A program made the position numbers and the translations under genes. Of a DNA stretch of 64,000 nucleotides, positions 33,236-44,306 are shown one piece after another. The stretch comes from Berberis thunbergii. Lineage: Eukaryota > Streptophyta > Magnoliopsida > Ranunculales > Berberidaceae. The stretch lies in assembly GCA_003290165.1 (NCBI GenBank), contig QNQO01001173.1, positions 1-64,000 of the forward strand, read 5' to 3'. Every line of letters begins with the position of its first letter. Positions within the stretch are counted from its first letter, which is position 1. The notes beneath the pieces are model-generated. The model was not told the origin of the DNA and searched no databases. It saw nothing but the letters and a program-made list of their open reading frames with translations.

Positions 33236-33769
33236 TTAGTGTCAATATTTTATCGAATAATTCTTATTAGATTCGATCAATCAATTTTTGTAAACTTGGT
33301 ATCGTTGGATTGATTTCGCTAGATTTGTATATTTCAAGAGTCGGCAATTATCAATCATTTTTCCACTAGACTGATTTCTTATTTAAACAATCCTTTGGAC
33401 CACATGGGAGATTACCTTTCTTGCTAATAATGATGTGTTTATATGCTCATTTTCAAGTCTGCGAACTAGATTTTATACAAGTGTTTGGGCATACTTTAAG
33501 TCATGCATAACCACTTGTAAGTGATGCAAACACATATTGAACCGAAATCTTTAATTAATCTTCAATTTTAGGCCGTATGGCCGGGCACGGATCTACGAGG
33601 GGGCGAGTGGGGGCACTTGCCCCAACTGACTTTAGAGAATTTTTTTTTTTTTTTTTATAATTTATTTGTCCCCCAATTAGTTTTTTTATGTGCCCCTCTA
33701 TTCTCACTTTTCACTTTAACCAGGACTTTGTCCTTCAAATCATGTACATATCAAATTCAAACGAGTTAT

Positions 33770-33925
33770 TCTAGACAGCTTGGGTAGACAGCCTGGTTTG
33801 CTGCCTGAGGGGCCAAAATACAAATTTGCCCCTCCCCCTCTTTAAACAACTTTTTGGAGAAGGTATTTAAAGAGGGGGGGCAAACTTGTATTTTGGGCCC
33901 CCCCCCAGGCTGTCTAGAATTTGGA
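33770..33925. repeat. Foldback module A (CCTCTTTAAACA family)
   Basis: TTCTAGACAGC at the left pairs with GCTGTCTAGAA at the right, and CCCCTCTTTAAA pairs with TTTAAAGAGGGG inside. This is the most symmetric copy. Confidence 0.75.
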
Positions 33926-33999
33926 AATTCAAACTATACTTTTAGAGTTAGAGATAGAGGTTAAATCCCTCAAATCTCTCAAAGAACAAAAATTTCTAG

Positions 34000-34160
34000 C
34001 GAGTCTTCCCTGCCTGGGGGGGGGAGGGGGGGGGGGGGGGGGGGCGAAAATGTCGCCCCCCCTCTTTAAACACATACTCCAAGATGTTTTAAAGAGGGGG
34101 CAAAAATGTATTTTCGCCTCTCAGGCAGGGAAATCAGGCTGGTTTTCCAGACCAGCTAGA
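34000..34160. repeat. Foldback module B with long G run
   Basis: Same core hairpin as A. Its left arm contains 9 G, one A and 19 G (34016-34044). The right side has CAGGCAGGGAAATC and GGTTTTCCAGACC. Confidence 0.7.
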
Positions 34161-34555
34161 ACTGCACCTCAAAGAAACCAAAATTCACAGTTTCTTCTTC
34201 ATACTCCATCGATTGGATAAGATGAGGGAAACCCCTATATTTCATCATCTTCAAAGATCTATAACTATTGAGTTATTTGAGCTCATCTTCACAAGATCCA
34301 GTAGGATCCAAACCACCTTATTCTTCTTCTTCTAGGTACCAGGTGCCTTCATTAATCATTGTGTTGGTCATCTCCACAAAAAAATTGTAAGCAACTCAAT
34401 CTCTTCCTCATTTTCTTCATGTAGTAGTAATCAATGATTCAAACTCTTTTCTTCTGTTGTGTTTCTATAAGTAGTAATCATCTTCAATGACTGTCTTTGT
34501 TGTACTCCCCTTTTTGCTATAGTAGTAGTCAATGAATATAGTAGTAATTCTACAG

Positions 34556-34735
34556 GGCCTAGGTCTCCCTGCTTGGTTTGCTGCTTGGGGGGCAAAAATA
34601 CACTTTTGCCCCCCCCTCTTTAACACCCCCCTCTTTAAACACATTTTTCAAAAAGGTTGTTAAATAGGGGGGCAAAAGTGTATTTTTGCCTCCCCAGACA
34701 GCAATCTCGCTGGGTTTTCTAGGCCAGAAAGAATT
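34556..34735. repeat. Foldback module C
   Basis: Same family. A GGGGGGCAAAAATACACTTT arm faces AAAGTGTATTTTTGCC. The CCTCTTTAA word is locally duplicated. Confidence 0.7.
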
Positions 34736-34843
34736 TCGAATTTAAAAAAAAATTCATGTTAAAATAACTAATTTTTATATTATATTTAATTAATTATGAC
34801 ATCACTCTGCCCCCTCTCGACAAAAATCCTAGCTCCGTCACTG

Positions 34844-36022
34844 CATATGGCATCCCATATTTTGACGAGAGTAAATAATAATATACTCATTTGTGAAGAA
34901 ATGTACCATGAAACTCAAAATAAAAGTGAAAAGATAAGCTTGAAGGCCCAATTGTTTTTTATTTTTATTTTTTTATTTATTATTATTTTTTTTATGAATT
35001 AACGTGTTTGGGTTAAGGTTCTAACCACGCAGCTTGTCAAATCTTTGGTCACTTTACCCATGTTAATACCACTTTTTAATTTAATTTTTCTTAGACAAAA
35101 AATAAAAACAATAAGCTATAGCTAGGGTGTTTGTCTTTTATTCTGAATAGAGTCACGAGACAATCATGTTTAGGGTATTTGTTTTTAGTTCTAATTAGAA
35201 ATTAAACTTATGATTGGAGTAACCAATAGGAGGGTGCCGATCACTTAAAATTGAGAGAGTGTCTGTTTTTGCTTCTGATAGAGTCAGAAGTCTTAATAAA
35301 AAGGGAGACACCTTATTTAAAGTGTTTGTTTTTATTTTTGATCGAAAGTTGAAATTTTGATTGGAGTAAGCACCCCATGGTGCATATCACCAACACAGAG
35401 TGTTTAATGAAAATTTATTTCAATAATAACCTCATAATAAATTCATAATGAGTGCTACTACCCTTTCTCTACCAATCACCCCCTCTTATTTCCACATTCT
35501 CTTTATCATGTGAGAAATGTTGCCACCACCCTCCCTGGCATCCCTCCTCCTCTTCCATCTATTCCTATTCTTCTTCTCTATTGAAAATTATATAAGGAAT
35601 GAATAAGATATATGGTGATTTCTGGGAGTGGTGGAAAGTGGTCTCAATGGTATTTGGATGAAAAAAACAAGTGAAAAAGAGGGTTAATGTTGATGGTTTA
35701 TGGTGAGCGGTGAAAGTTGTGGTGGTAAGAAAAAATGGATTTCAAGTCAGTACCTAAAAACAAACACCATTTAATTTTACATCTTTCAATCAGCAGCTCA
35801 TTCAAAAGTAAAACAAATAGTTTATTCAGAACTTCTAACTCCAGTTAGAAATTAGCTTCTAACCACTTTAAAAAAATCACCCTCTGAGTGCTTAATGAAA
35901 ATTCATTCAAATAATACCTTCACAATAAATTTGTAATAACTATTGTGCTACCCATCTTCTCCACCATCCATTTTTTCTCTACCTCCTCTCTATCACACGA
36001 GCAGTATTGTTGCCACCACTTT

Positions 36023-36054
<32 letters not shown>
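34844..36054. repeat. X tail continuation and GGGTGTTTGTTTT MITE, copy 1
   Basis: 34844-35100 continues the X tail. From about 35125 the GGTGTTTGT..TTATTCTGAA end begins. The interior (ATAATGAGTGCTACTACC) and the opposite ends near 35760-35885 are shared with 57020-57830. A pure T run of about 30 lies at 36024-36055. No gene. Confidence 0.55.
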
Positions 36055-36055
<1 letters not shown>

Positions 36056-36475
36056 CTATCTGTAGTTAAATAAAATATAAACACCACATTTAAAATAAAA
36101 TAATTAATTAAATAAAAAAAAAGGAAATCACATAGTATACTCCCACAAGGTGGATCCTTACATCTCATGAGCTTCGAAAATTCTAGCCAGCCAACATGGC
36201 TGGCTTTTTTGGGTATTGTCAGAGTTTTTTTTACACTTTTACCCCTTATATAGATAGTGTTTGTATTTGTAGTTTAAACAAAAGGGACAAAAACTGTAAA
36301 AATATCAAAACAGGGCGAAACAAAGGTTGGCTAGAAGTACACCCTCTCTCTTTCAGTAACTGTGCTGTTACTTCTGCTCTAAAGGCTAAGCTTTTTTGAG
36401 GAACCCTTGAGCAAAGCAACAAACTAACCGAGTCTGCAGGCAGGGGACGAACGCACGGGACACAAGAAGGAGAAG

Positions 36476-36562
36476 ATGGATGATTACACGAGAGAGATGA
36501 TGGACCTCAAGACCTTAGTCACTAGAACCCTCGAGAAGAAGGGTGTTCTCGCCAAGATCAGG
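36476..36562 (+). pseudogene. TON1: Orphan first exon of a TONNEAU1-like gene
   Basis: The ATG opens MDDYTREMMDLKTLVTRTLE and continues to AKIR, 29 codons, ending at a GGGTAACA donor (intron from 36563). This matches the start of plant TON1 proteins, which work with TRM proteins and a PP2A subunit in cortical microtubule and preprophase-band organisation. The match is from memory of the family. No later TON1 exon was found before the RLK exon at 40961, and a LINE lies in what would be intron 1. About 150 bp of GC-richer leader precedes the ATG. Probably a fragment left by duplication or carried by an element; a very long interrupted intron is less likely. Confidence 0.7.
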
Positions 36563-37075
36563 GTAACAACAGCAATCCCATTGCTTTCTTTCTTGTTAAT
36601 TGTGTCATTTTTATGATTTTTGAGCTGGGGTTTGTGTTTTTGCGAAATGGGTATGAGAGATGTTTAGGGGAAATAGGATTTGATTTGAAAAAATTTGGAA
36701 ATTTAGGAGTTAGCTGAGGGGAGAGGAATAGAGGGTGGTAGCACAAAGCTTGAACATGATTACATTTTTAGGGAGCATCCTGATATCCCAACTTCTCATT
36801 GTTAACTCTGCCACCTCGTACAACTATTGAAGCAACACATATAGCTTTATGTGCTCTTTGCATTACTTACCTTTCATAAAAATAGCCTTGTATATTCCTC
36901 CCATGAGCACCCGATCATATAGCGGTTACCTTTCTAGAATACCTATGTTTAGATATATTTAACTCTAGATAATGAAAGATACGACTCTTCAAGCTCAATT
37001 AATGCATATCTGTGAGGAAGCTAGGGTTGTGCTTGATAGATTCTTGTTAAGGAAAGTTTCCTACCACTAATTGTT
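36563..37075 (+). other. Intron-1 remnant after the TON1 exon
   Basis: AT-rich, unique in the window, no second exon. Broken by the poly-T end of a LINE at about 37076. Confidence 0.45.
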
Positions 37076-38765
37076 TTTTTTTTTTTTTTAATAAAACCTC
37101 CAGAGGGGAGGGGCAGCTATGGGATGCCAGACCTTAATTAATTATCAAAAAATGACTTACATTCTATATGGGGGTGCATTACGACTTACCCGTATTAAAA
37201 ACCAAGCAGAAAGCGATAAACAAAACATATTTCTAAACAAGATACGACAAAACCATAACCATACTAAACCAAATGATGGCATCCAAAGATAGCACAAAAC
37301 ACACACTACCTGAAGAATAACACTCTCATTTAAAAGCCGGAAGTCTAAGATATGCCGTCTTATTCTTGTCAAGAATAATTAGGGACTTTATTCTTTTAGG
37401 AAGCGATCCCCACGAATAAGTACGAGAACTATGCTTCTTTTGAGCTAAAGTAGCCAAGGCGTCAGCTACAGAGTTTGTCTCTCTGAACACATGGATGCAA
37501 TGCCACCCGTATCCTTTATCATCGCCCGTATCTCCCTCCACCAATTACTTAGGAACCAAGGAATTTTTGTTTGTTGGAAAAGCCATTGTTTAACCACCAT
37601 TGAATCCGTTTGAATGATACATGGTTGGACACCTTGGGCAACACAAAATCTCAAGCCTTCAAGCAAGGCCCTCGTTTCCACCGAATTATTTGTTCATTCT
37701 CCGAAAAAACATTGTCCAGCCGCCACAAAGTTACCTTCTTCATTTCTAATAACAAAACCTCAAGCAATAGTCTTCTCCCTGCAAGATCCATCCACATTGA
37801 GCACATACCATCCCATAGGAGGGAAAGTCCAAAACACCACCCGGGGCGGAGTCAGTGTTACTTTGATTTCCTGGATACCCAATCTATTGAGCAAAGCCCC
37901 ATTATTGTCCTTTGATTTAGGGTTAAAAAATTTTGCAACACATTTGATCCAATGATACACTTTAAAGATTACATAGCTGAAAGAGCACTCATTCCCATCA
38001 TAAAGTTTTCTGTTTCTCTGAATCCAAAGCTCCCATAAAACAAAAAGAGGAGTGAGATGAGTGAGGGTACCTGATAAGGTAGATTTGTTCGCCTTCCTGA
38101 ACCACGCCTTTAACATGGTATAGACTTCAACCGGCCTATGGATGTGAATGTCAAAAATCAGATCGAAATGTCTCCACACTCTACATGCTAAATCACCCTC
38201 CAAGAAAAAATGTTTTATGGTTTCCTCCTCAGCATGAACACAGCATCCGCATTTAGAAGCCAACTGAAATCCAATTCTTCTAATTTCACCATCTATGGGA
38301 ATGACCCTTTTAATAACTTTCTATGTGAAAACGGAAATTTTAGAAGGCAAAAGAGGGTGCCATATCCAATTCCAGAAATCATCAGGTGTCCCTCTACCAC
38401 CTAGGATTTTACAAACAGAGCTAATAGAGAATATACCATCATTAGTGGGCATCCAAATTCTAGTGTCTCGATCTCCATCATCACCTTTCACTATTGTCTT
38501 ATAAGCCTCTTGAGCGCGTCTTTTCATTTCCGGGGTTAGCATTCTGAAATTATCCCTGCTCATTAGCCGTAAGGAAGGCCACATATCATTAGTCTCCGCG
38601 TCCCCATTCCTTATAAATAGCTCATCCTTAGCCCATTGTTCTTCAAAGAAACTGACGCTACCTCTAGTAATCATCCAGGTGGAGTTTTCCACTATAAAAT
38701 TTTTATGCATCAACAATTCTTTCATGAAAGGTGAGGCCCCAGCTTTAAGCTCCTGCAATGACCAT
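37076..38765 (-). mobile_element. 5'-truncated LINE (zf-RVT and RNase H tail)
   Basis: A poly-T run at 37076-37091 marks the 3' poly(A) of a minus-strand LINE. Minus frames give the zinc-binding region (WHPLLPSKISVF, CGCCVHAEEETIKHFFLEGD) at 38758-38170. A type I RNase H tail follows (LNVDGSCRE, ETRALLEGL, QTDSMVV, RETNSVADALA) at 37810-37340. Several frame changes. The reverse transcriptase core is missing through 5' truncation. It is the same family as 58171-60610: both share GGGATGCCAGACCTT after the poly-T. Confidence 0.8.
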
Positions 38766-39892
38766 GCAAAGCAACTTCATGCTTCTCCTTCAGGTAGACC
38801 TTTGTATTCATTTAAAATAGTTTGATGCCATTCCTTAGAAAGTGTTTTTTTCCAACTTATTTGGATTTTTTTATTTATGAGAAAATGTAGATGATTGATT
38901 TCTTTTTGCCAAAGGCTATTAATAAATCTATTATTTTTTTATGAGAGCATAGTCCATTAAAAAGAGTGACCTCGTGATTGAACAAAGCAAACTTGGTATA
39001 AACAGGTTGCTCCAATTAGGAAAATATGAGTAAAACCTCCGTCTTTAAAGACCCATTCCCCACTTCCACAACATAAACTTGATCTCCGTGTACAAAAATT
39101 GAGCTTCTCTTTTAAGTAAACACCAAACTGTGGCGATAACTAACATATCTCAGTCCCTTGACCATTTTTCTTTGGCAGGAAAGGTTCTATGCTTCCAGAG
39201 CTCGGACTTGTGATAATGCATACCCGTGTTTGTGTACTAGCTACTAGGTGTTTTAAACATTCATATAATCTCGTGTCATCTTTATCCATATCCATATCCA
39301 GGCGTCAAACCTCTAGCACTGACTTCCTAAGGTTCAGACTCATCATCGTGGGGTATCTGATAGTCATATGGAGTTATATCCACAAAATGGTTTCAATGTC
39401 TTTTGCATGTGCTCTAGATTTTTCCAACATAGGTATTAAATCTGGTGTAATAGAGTCACGGGATTGAAATAACTAAGGAAGGGATGTTGCACCTCTCATA
39501 AGTAGTTGTATGAAAGAATTAAATTACATTTTGTCTATTAATCTGGTCCTTGATTTGCAGCGGCAATTTTGTCATACAAAACTCTTTCAAACAGTCAACT
39601 GACATTGATGACCGTCAGTTCAGGGTGTCGCTAATAAGTGAAATCTAGGGGGTGGTGGCTAATTACCTATTATACGTATCACTAGTCCCTTCAGTTTGAG
39701 CATCATGCTGCATATCTAACCAGTTGTAGTATTGTACCAAAGCTATTACTATTTTTTCTTGAAAAAATAAAAGTCTATCGCAAATTTATATAAAGATTTA
39801 CTGCATTTTAGAAAAGCTTTGGAGCTCTCATGAGGTATCATCTCTTTCCATCATCACCTCAAAAATCTCCTACAAGTCTTTTTAGATTCGAT
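38766..39892. other. Non-coding stretch, nothing firm
   Basis: May include diverged 5' sequence of the LINE at its left edge. A frame at 39189-39467 is open but shows no known domain. Confidence 0.35.
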
Positions 39893-39895
39893 TAA

Positions 39896-40211
39896 GGGTG
39901 TGTTTGATTGCATGAAATTTTATGTCATGAAAATTGGAGACCCCTTCATTTTAGGCTAAATTAATATATCACTCCACATCCACCATTTGACCATCATTTT
40001 GTGATCAATGGTGGAAATAGAAGTCCCATGAACATGGAAATCACACTCCTTGGTCCCCCAAGGCATGTGATTCCCATGTTCATGGGACTTCCATTTTCAC
40101 AATTGATCACAAAATAAAATTGTAGATAGGAGTTATATCTCAAATTACCTAAAATATATGGGTCCCCTCATGAATTTCATGGCATAGGATTCCATGCAAT
40201 CAAACACATCC
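39896..40211. mobile_element. Tourist-like MITE (PIF/Harbinger), 316 bp
   Basis: The ends GGGTGTGTTTGATTGCATG and, reversed, GGATGTGTTTGATTGCATG are near-perfect. TAA flanks both sides (39893-39895, 40212-40214), the classic Tourist target. The interior forms a long foldback (CCCATGAACATGG / CCATGTTCATGGG). Confidence 0.88.
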
Positions 40212-40229
40212 TAAATTTCAATCTATCTG

Positions 40230-40960
40230 TGTATTTCACTTTTGTTTTACTAGTGTGTGCTCTGACCCTTGTGTTTCCCTTTCGTTTAGTTTAATCTCGA
40301 CTAATTCAATTAAATGATCACAAAAGGAAATTATGTCATATATATCTCTTAATATAACACTAAAAACTACAGAGTTTTAGAATAGCTTTGGAGCAGCATA
40401 GATGAATCCAAATGAGAGAGAGACTTAGGTAACTCAAAATACTTCGAGAAACAATATTAAGGAGTAAATACATGCCCTAATAGTTTCACAGCTTCAGTTT
40501 TGTTCTCAAAGTTTTAGTTTGTTTATACGTTTTGGCTTCAAAATTAAGTTGTAATGCATGTACGTACTAAGTGACAATGTCAACATAAAAGGGACCAATG
40601 TTTCACAAATATGGAATTGGTGGTGTCTGAATTGATGCTTCACTACCCCAATTTATACTCTGCATCATGAACTTGGATAACCTCAACTTTAGGAATCTTC
40701 AATACCTCCTCAACAAAACACTTGTACTAAATCAAACATCTCCTTTCTAAGACTTGAATCATACGTTATTTGATATCTCCACATTATACAAGAAGTATCC
40801 CTTGATGAGAATTTTAAAACAACAAGAACATAGTAAATCTATGACAATTCTATAAACATAAACAAAGTTCACAATAAGTAATATGCTTCTTTAGCGAAAC
40901 AAACAAACTTTACCACTTGTCCAAACAACCGAGCAATACACCATCTTGATGCATTGTTTC
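40230..40960 (-). repeat. RLK 3' flank, duplicated at 47100-50809
   Basis: Matches 47100-47399, 48797-48830, 49240-49355 and 50572-50809 in order. The two DNA elements at 47400-48796 and 49356-50571 are absent here, so this is their empty site. Confidence 0.8.
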
Positions 40961-41310
40961 TCACTCTAGATGGATTCTAACACCTTTATAATGGTCTCTT
41001 ATATGATGCAATTTGGTGACAACTTCTGCAATCTTCATGCATTCAACAGGAGATTCCCAAGAACATATGCAACTCCCAGTTTTATCATTGAAACCAAACA
41101 CTTCTCCACTCTAGTCTCTCGATCACTTTGCTTTGCAATGTTGATAGATTCGCTAGTGCTTTCTAACAACATGGTTGGATCCACAATGCTCGCAATTCGA
41201 TCAGGTAAAGCTGGTTTTGCGAAACTATGAAGATTTTGTCCATTTTGAAACATGTCATTTGTTAGTTTTTTCCTAGTAAACAACTCTATTAACAATATCC
41301 CGTGATTGTA

Positions 41311-41758
41311 TGTTAGGAACTGACCTCTCTCTGATGATGTTTTCTGCAGAATTGGAGAATCAAGCAATGCACACTCAGTACCAAGGTCAGAGTTAGTTGA
41401 TTCCTGGAAGCAATGAGACTTTGCAAGACACAATCAAGATAAAAGCAGCTAAAGAAAGTGAGATGATCAATGAAGACTGATTCTGAAATGCTGGGATTTT
41501 ATATAGAATGGATTGTAAAGATTACAATGGAAAAGAATGAAATATAAAGGCAGTATTCGAGATTGCCAATCTCTTATTTATAGCAATCAGAACTAACAGT
41601 GAACTTAACAGAGTATTCTTTTTAACAGAGCACCTAACAGAAACCAAACAGACATTTCTTTGCAGACTATCAGGCAGCACACAGACTTGCACCAAATTCT
41701 CTATCTATCTGTTTGATACTTCCTCCTTGAATATGTAAACTTGATGGGAGGCCTAACA
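41311..41758. mobile_element. Solo LTR, 448 bp
   Basis: Begins TGTTAGGAAC and ends GGCCTAACA, with 5-bp flanks TTGTA and CTGTA (one mismatch; the uninterrupted relatives read CTGTA). It has a TATATAG near 41500 and no internal region. A single LTR with a target duplication is the product of recombination between the two LTRs of one element. Confidence 0.78.
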
Positions 41759-41798
41759 CTGTACACGTCTCCTTGCATGCGCACCTCACCACCCAATC

Positions 41799-42096
41799 TG
41801 TTGGTGGAAATGACCACTTATGGTGGTTTGCAAGCACTAAGAGAGAATGAAACACTGATTTTATTCAAAGAGAAAGGAAAAACAATCTCACACTTCTACT
41901 CTCTTATTTCTCTCTTTGTTTTCCACACTTAGAACACTCACATCCTCTACCTATTTATAGGTAAATGGTAATACAATAAGTCTCCAAAGGAGGCTAGTAA
42001 ATTCTACAATGGTGGCTATGGTGGGTACAACAACCATGGTTGTTGAAGACCATCTAGATGTTGAAGACCATCTAGATTAAGTTTAATTTTCCAGCA
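41799..42096 (-). repeat. LTR of the minus-strand copia half
   Basis: Read on the minus strand it starts TGCTGGAAAA and ends CCACCAACA. It is preceded by a polypurine tract (42097-42108, reversed GGGGGGAATT). Confidence 0.7.
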
Positions 42097-42112
42097 AATT
42101 CCCCCCTTAAAC

Positions 42113-43366
42113 TTAATCGAGGGATATCATTCCGAGCAAGTACTTCAATCTGGTAAATGTTTCACCCTTCAGTGGCTTTGTAAAGATATCTGCAACTTGG
42201 TCATGTGACTTGCAGGATATCAGTTCAACTTCTTTGTTCTTCACGTGTTCTCGGATGAAATGATAACGTGTATCAATGTGTTTGGTTCTTTCATGATACA
42301 CAGGATTTTTCGCCAATGCAATTGCTGATCGATTATCAACATAAATCCCTGTGGAAATTTCTTGAGGAAATCCCAAATGCTTCAGCATATTTCGCAACCA
42401 TATTGCATGACATACAGCTGAGTTGGCAGCAACATATTCAGCTTCACAACTCGATAGCGTCACTATCGATTGCTTTTTGGATGACCAAGTGAACGATGTA
42501 TCTCCCATGAAAAAGACAAACCCTGTTGTACTTTTCCTTTCATCCAAGTCTCCACCCCAATCACTATCCGAGTAACCAGTAAGTCTGAAGTTTTCACATG
42601 AAGTATAGAACATACCTTCATTCACCGTTCCTTTGATGTAGCGGAGAATTCTCTTGGCTGCATTCAAGTGACACTGATCTGGTGTCTCCATATATCTGCT
42701 GATCAGTCCTACTCCATAGAGTATGTCTGGTCTGGTACATGTCAAGTATCTCAAGCTTCCTACTAAGCTTTTAAAGTATGTTGGATTAACATTTCCCATT
42801 TTATTCTTCCTCCTCAATTCCAGTCCACCATCAACTGGAGTTGAGACCGGATTGCTTTTGTCCATCTTGAATTTCTCAAGAATATTCTTGGCATAACCAC
42901 TTTGGGATACAAAAATCCCATCTTCTTTCTGTGTCACTTCGAGGCCAAGAAAGTGTGCCATCAGACCAATGTCTGTCATCTCAAACTCTTGCACATGAGG
43001 CCGAGAAGACCTTCTCAATACAGGAGTTGGACTAGGATGTTGCGGTGTGTCTGACTGTTGCACACTACTCTGTCCAGCAGGTTCCTCTGGCTGAGGGCTT
43101 GCGACTATCTGCTCCATCACAGGACTATCTGGAATATCATCTGCATCTGCAAATACTGGCTCACTCTGCTCTAAGCCGCTGACATCAGCTTTATGCTTGT
43201 CTTTGTACATCACCCTTTCGTTGAAGATCACATCTCTGCTGCGGACCACCTTCTTGTTTTCGTTATCCCAGATTCGGTAGCCGAACTCATCTTCGCCATA
43301 GCCGACGAGGGTGCATTTCTTGGACTTGGGATCAAGCTTATTCCTGCCTTGATCACTGATATGCAC
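42113..43366 (-). pseudogene. Copia polyprotein fragment: integrase end, RT end, RNase H
   Basis: An open frame of 417 codons starts in the integrase C-terminal region (DQGRNKLDPKSKKC, VGYGEDEFGYRIWD) and the linker (LRRSSRPHV). It jumps directly to the end of the reverse transcriptase (FEMTDIGLMAHFLGLEV), then RNase H (GYSDSDWGGDLDERKSTTG, LSSCEAEY, VDNRSAIALAKNP, HIDTRYHFIRE). The RT palm with its YVDD motif is missing through an in-frame deletion. Non-functional alone. Confidence 0.85.
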
Positions 43367-43399
43367 ATATGCTACACAACCGAAAACTTTTAGATGTGA

Positions 43400-43502
43400 T
43401 AACTTTTAGGTGTCATTCTTTCGATGGCATGAATTTCTTCATCCATTGCTTTCACCCATTTTTCTTCTGTGACTGCTTCAGTGAAGCTGAGTGGGTCACA
43501 AT
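43400..43502 (-). pseudogene. Displaced copia linker segment
   Basis: The minus strand reads DPLSFTEAVTEEKWVKAMDE, the segment that normally follows the integrase and precedes the RT. Here it lies before the integrase piece, so the order is scrambled. Confidence 0.6.
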
Positions 43503-44237
43503 CTGCGAAGAAACAAAGAGAAGGCATTGACTACGGAGAAGTATTTGCTCCTGTAGCCCGACTGGAAACAATCAGACTGGTGATCTCATTAGCTGCACAA
43601 CATAAATGGAAGATCTATCAACTTGATGTGAAGTCAGCATTTCTGAATGGCTTCCTGGAAGAAGAAATCTATGTTGACCAGCCGCTTGGATATGTTGAAG
43701 CCAGCAACGAAACCAAAGTGTACAAGTTGAAGAAGGCTCTTTATGGCCTAAAACAGGCTCCACGTGCTTGGAATACCAGGATTGACAAGTATTTCCAAGA
43801 AAATGGATTTGAAAAATGTCCATAGGAGCACCACCGGTTATGTGTTTACCGTGGGTACTACAGCTGTTAGTTGGATGTCACAAATTCAGAAGATTGTTGC
43901 ATTATCCACTACAGAAGCTGAGTATGTAGCAGTGACTGAAGCTAGCAAAGAGATGATATGGCTTCAGGGATTGTTAACTGAGTTGGGATTCAATCAGGAG
44001 AAGAATGTTTTGCACAGTGATAGTCAGAGTGCGATTCACTTGGCGAAGAATTCAGCATTTCATTCCAGAACCAAGCATATTGGACTTCGTTACCACTTCA
44101 TCAGATCTCTATTAGAAGATGATGTGTTAATGCTGGAGAAGATCCAAGGATGCAAGAATCCAGCAGATATGTTGACAAAGACAGTGACTATTGACAAACT
44201 GAAGTTGTGTTCAACTTCAGTTGGACTGCAAGAGTAA
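43503..44237 (+). pseudogene. Copia polyprotein fragment, plus-strand half (RT start, RNase H)
   Basis: The frame to 43825 gives the RT N-terminal part (KKQREGIDYGEVFAPVAR, QLDVKSAFLNG, YGLKQAPRAWN). Near 43820 it jumps, with a frame change, to RNase H (STTGYVFTVGTTAVSW, LSTTEAEYVA, SDSQSAIHLAKN, TKHIGLRYHFIR), stop at 44237. The RT catalytic centre is deleted here too. Confidence 0.85.
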
Positions 44238-44306
44238 TGAGATCGGAAGGCTGCTGCATTGATCGAGGTGTGAAGACAGATTGAAATCGGTCTTCAAGTG
44301 GGAGAT

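Larger units (their letters stand above)
33582..34843. mobile_element. hAT-like element, 1262 bp, with three nested foldbacks
   Basis: The duplicate at 56770 gives the empty site. Flanks CGTATGGC (33574-33581) and CATATGGC (34844-34851) agree in 7 of 8 bases. Ends: CGGGCACGGATCTACGA and, reversed, CAGTGACGGAGCTAGGA. No transposase frame. The interior holds three hairpin modules (33770-33925, 34000-34160, 34556-34735) of the CCTCTTTAAACA family. Confidence 0.75.
32430..36054 (-). repeat. Segmental duplicate of 55430-57915
   Basis: RLK 5' end, promoter, last X exon, X tail and a MITE follow in the same order in both regions. This copy has an extra 1.26 kb element at 33582-34843. The copy at 55.4 kb has an extra 4.2 kb insertion at 57915-62160. 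Each serves as the empty site for the other. Confidence 0.85.

Noticed and set aside
39189..39467. Open frame of 92 codons after an AG
   Set aside because: Considered as a later TON1 exon, but the residues do not match the TON1 family as I know it.
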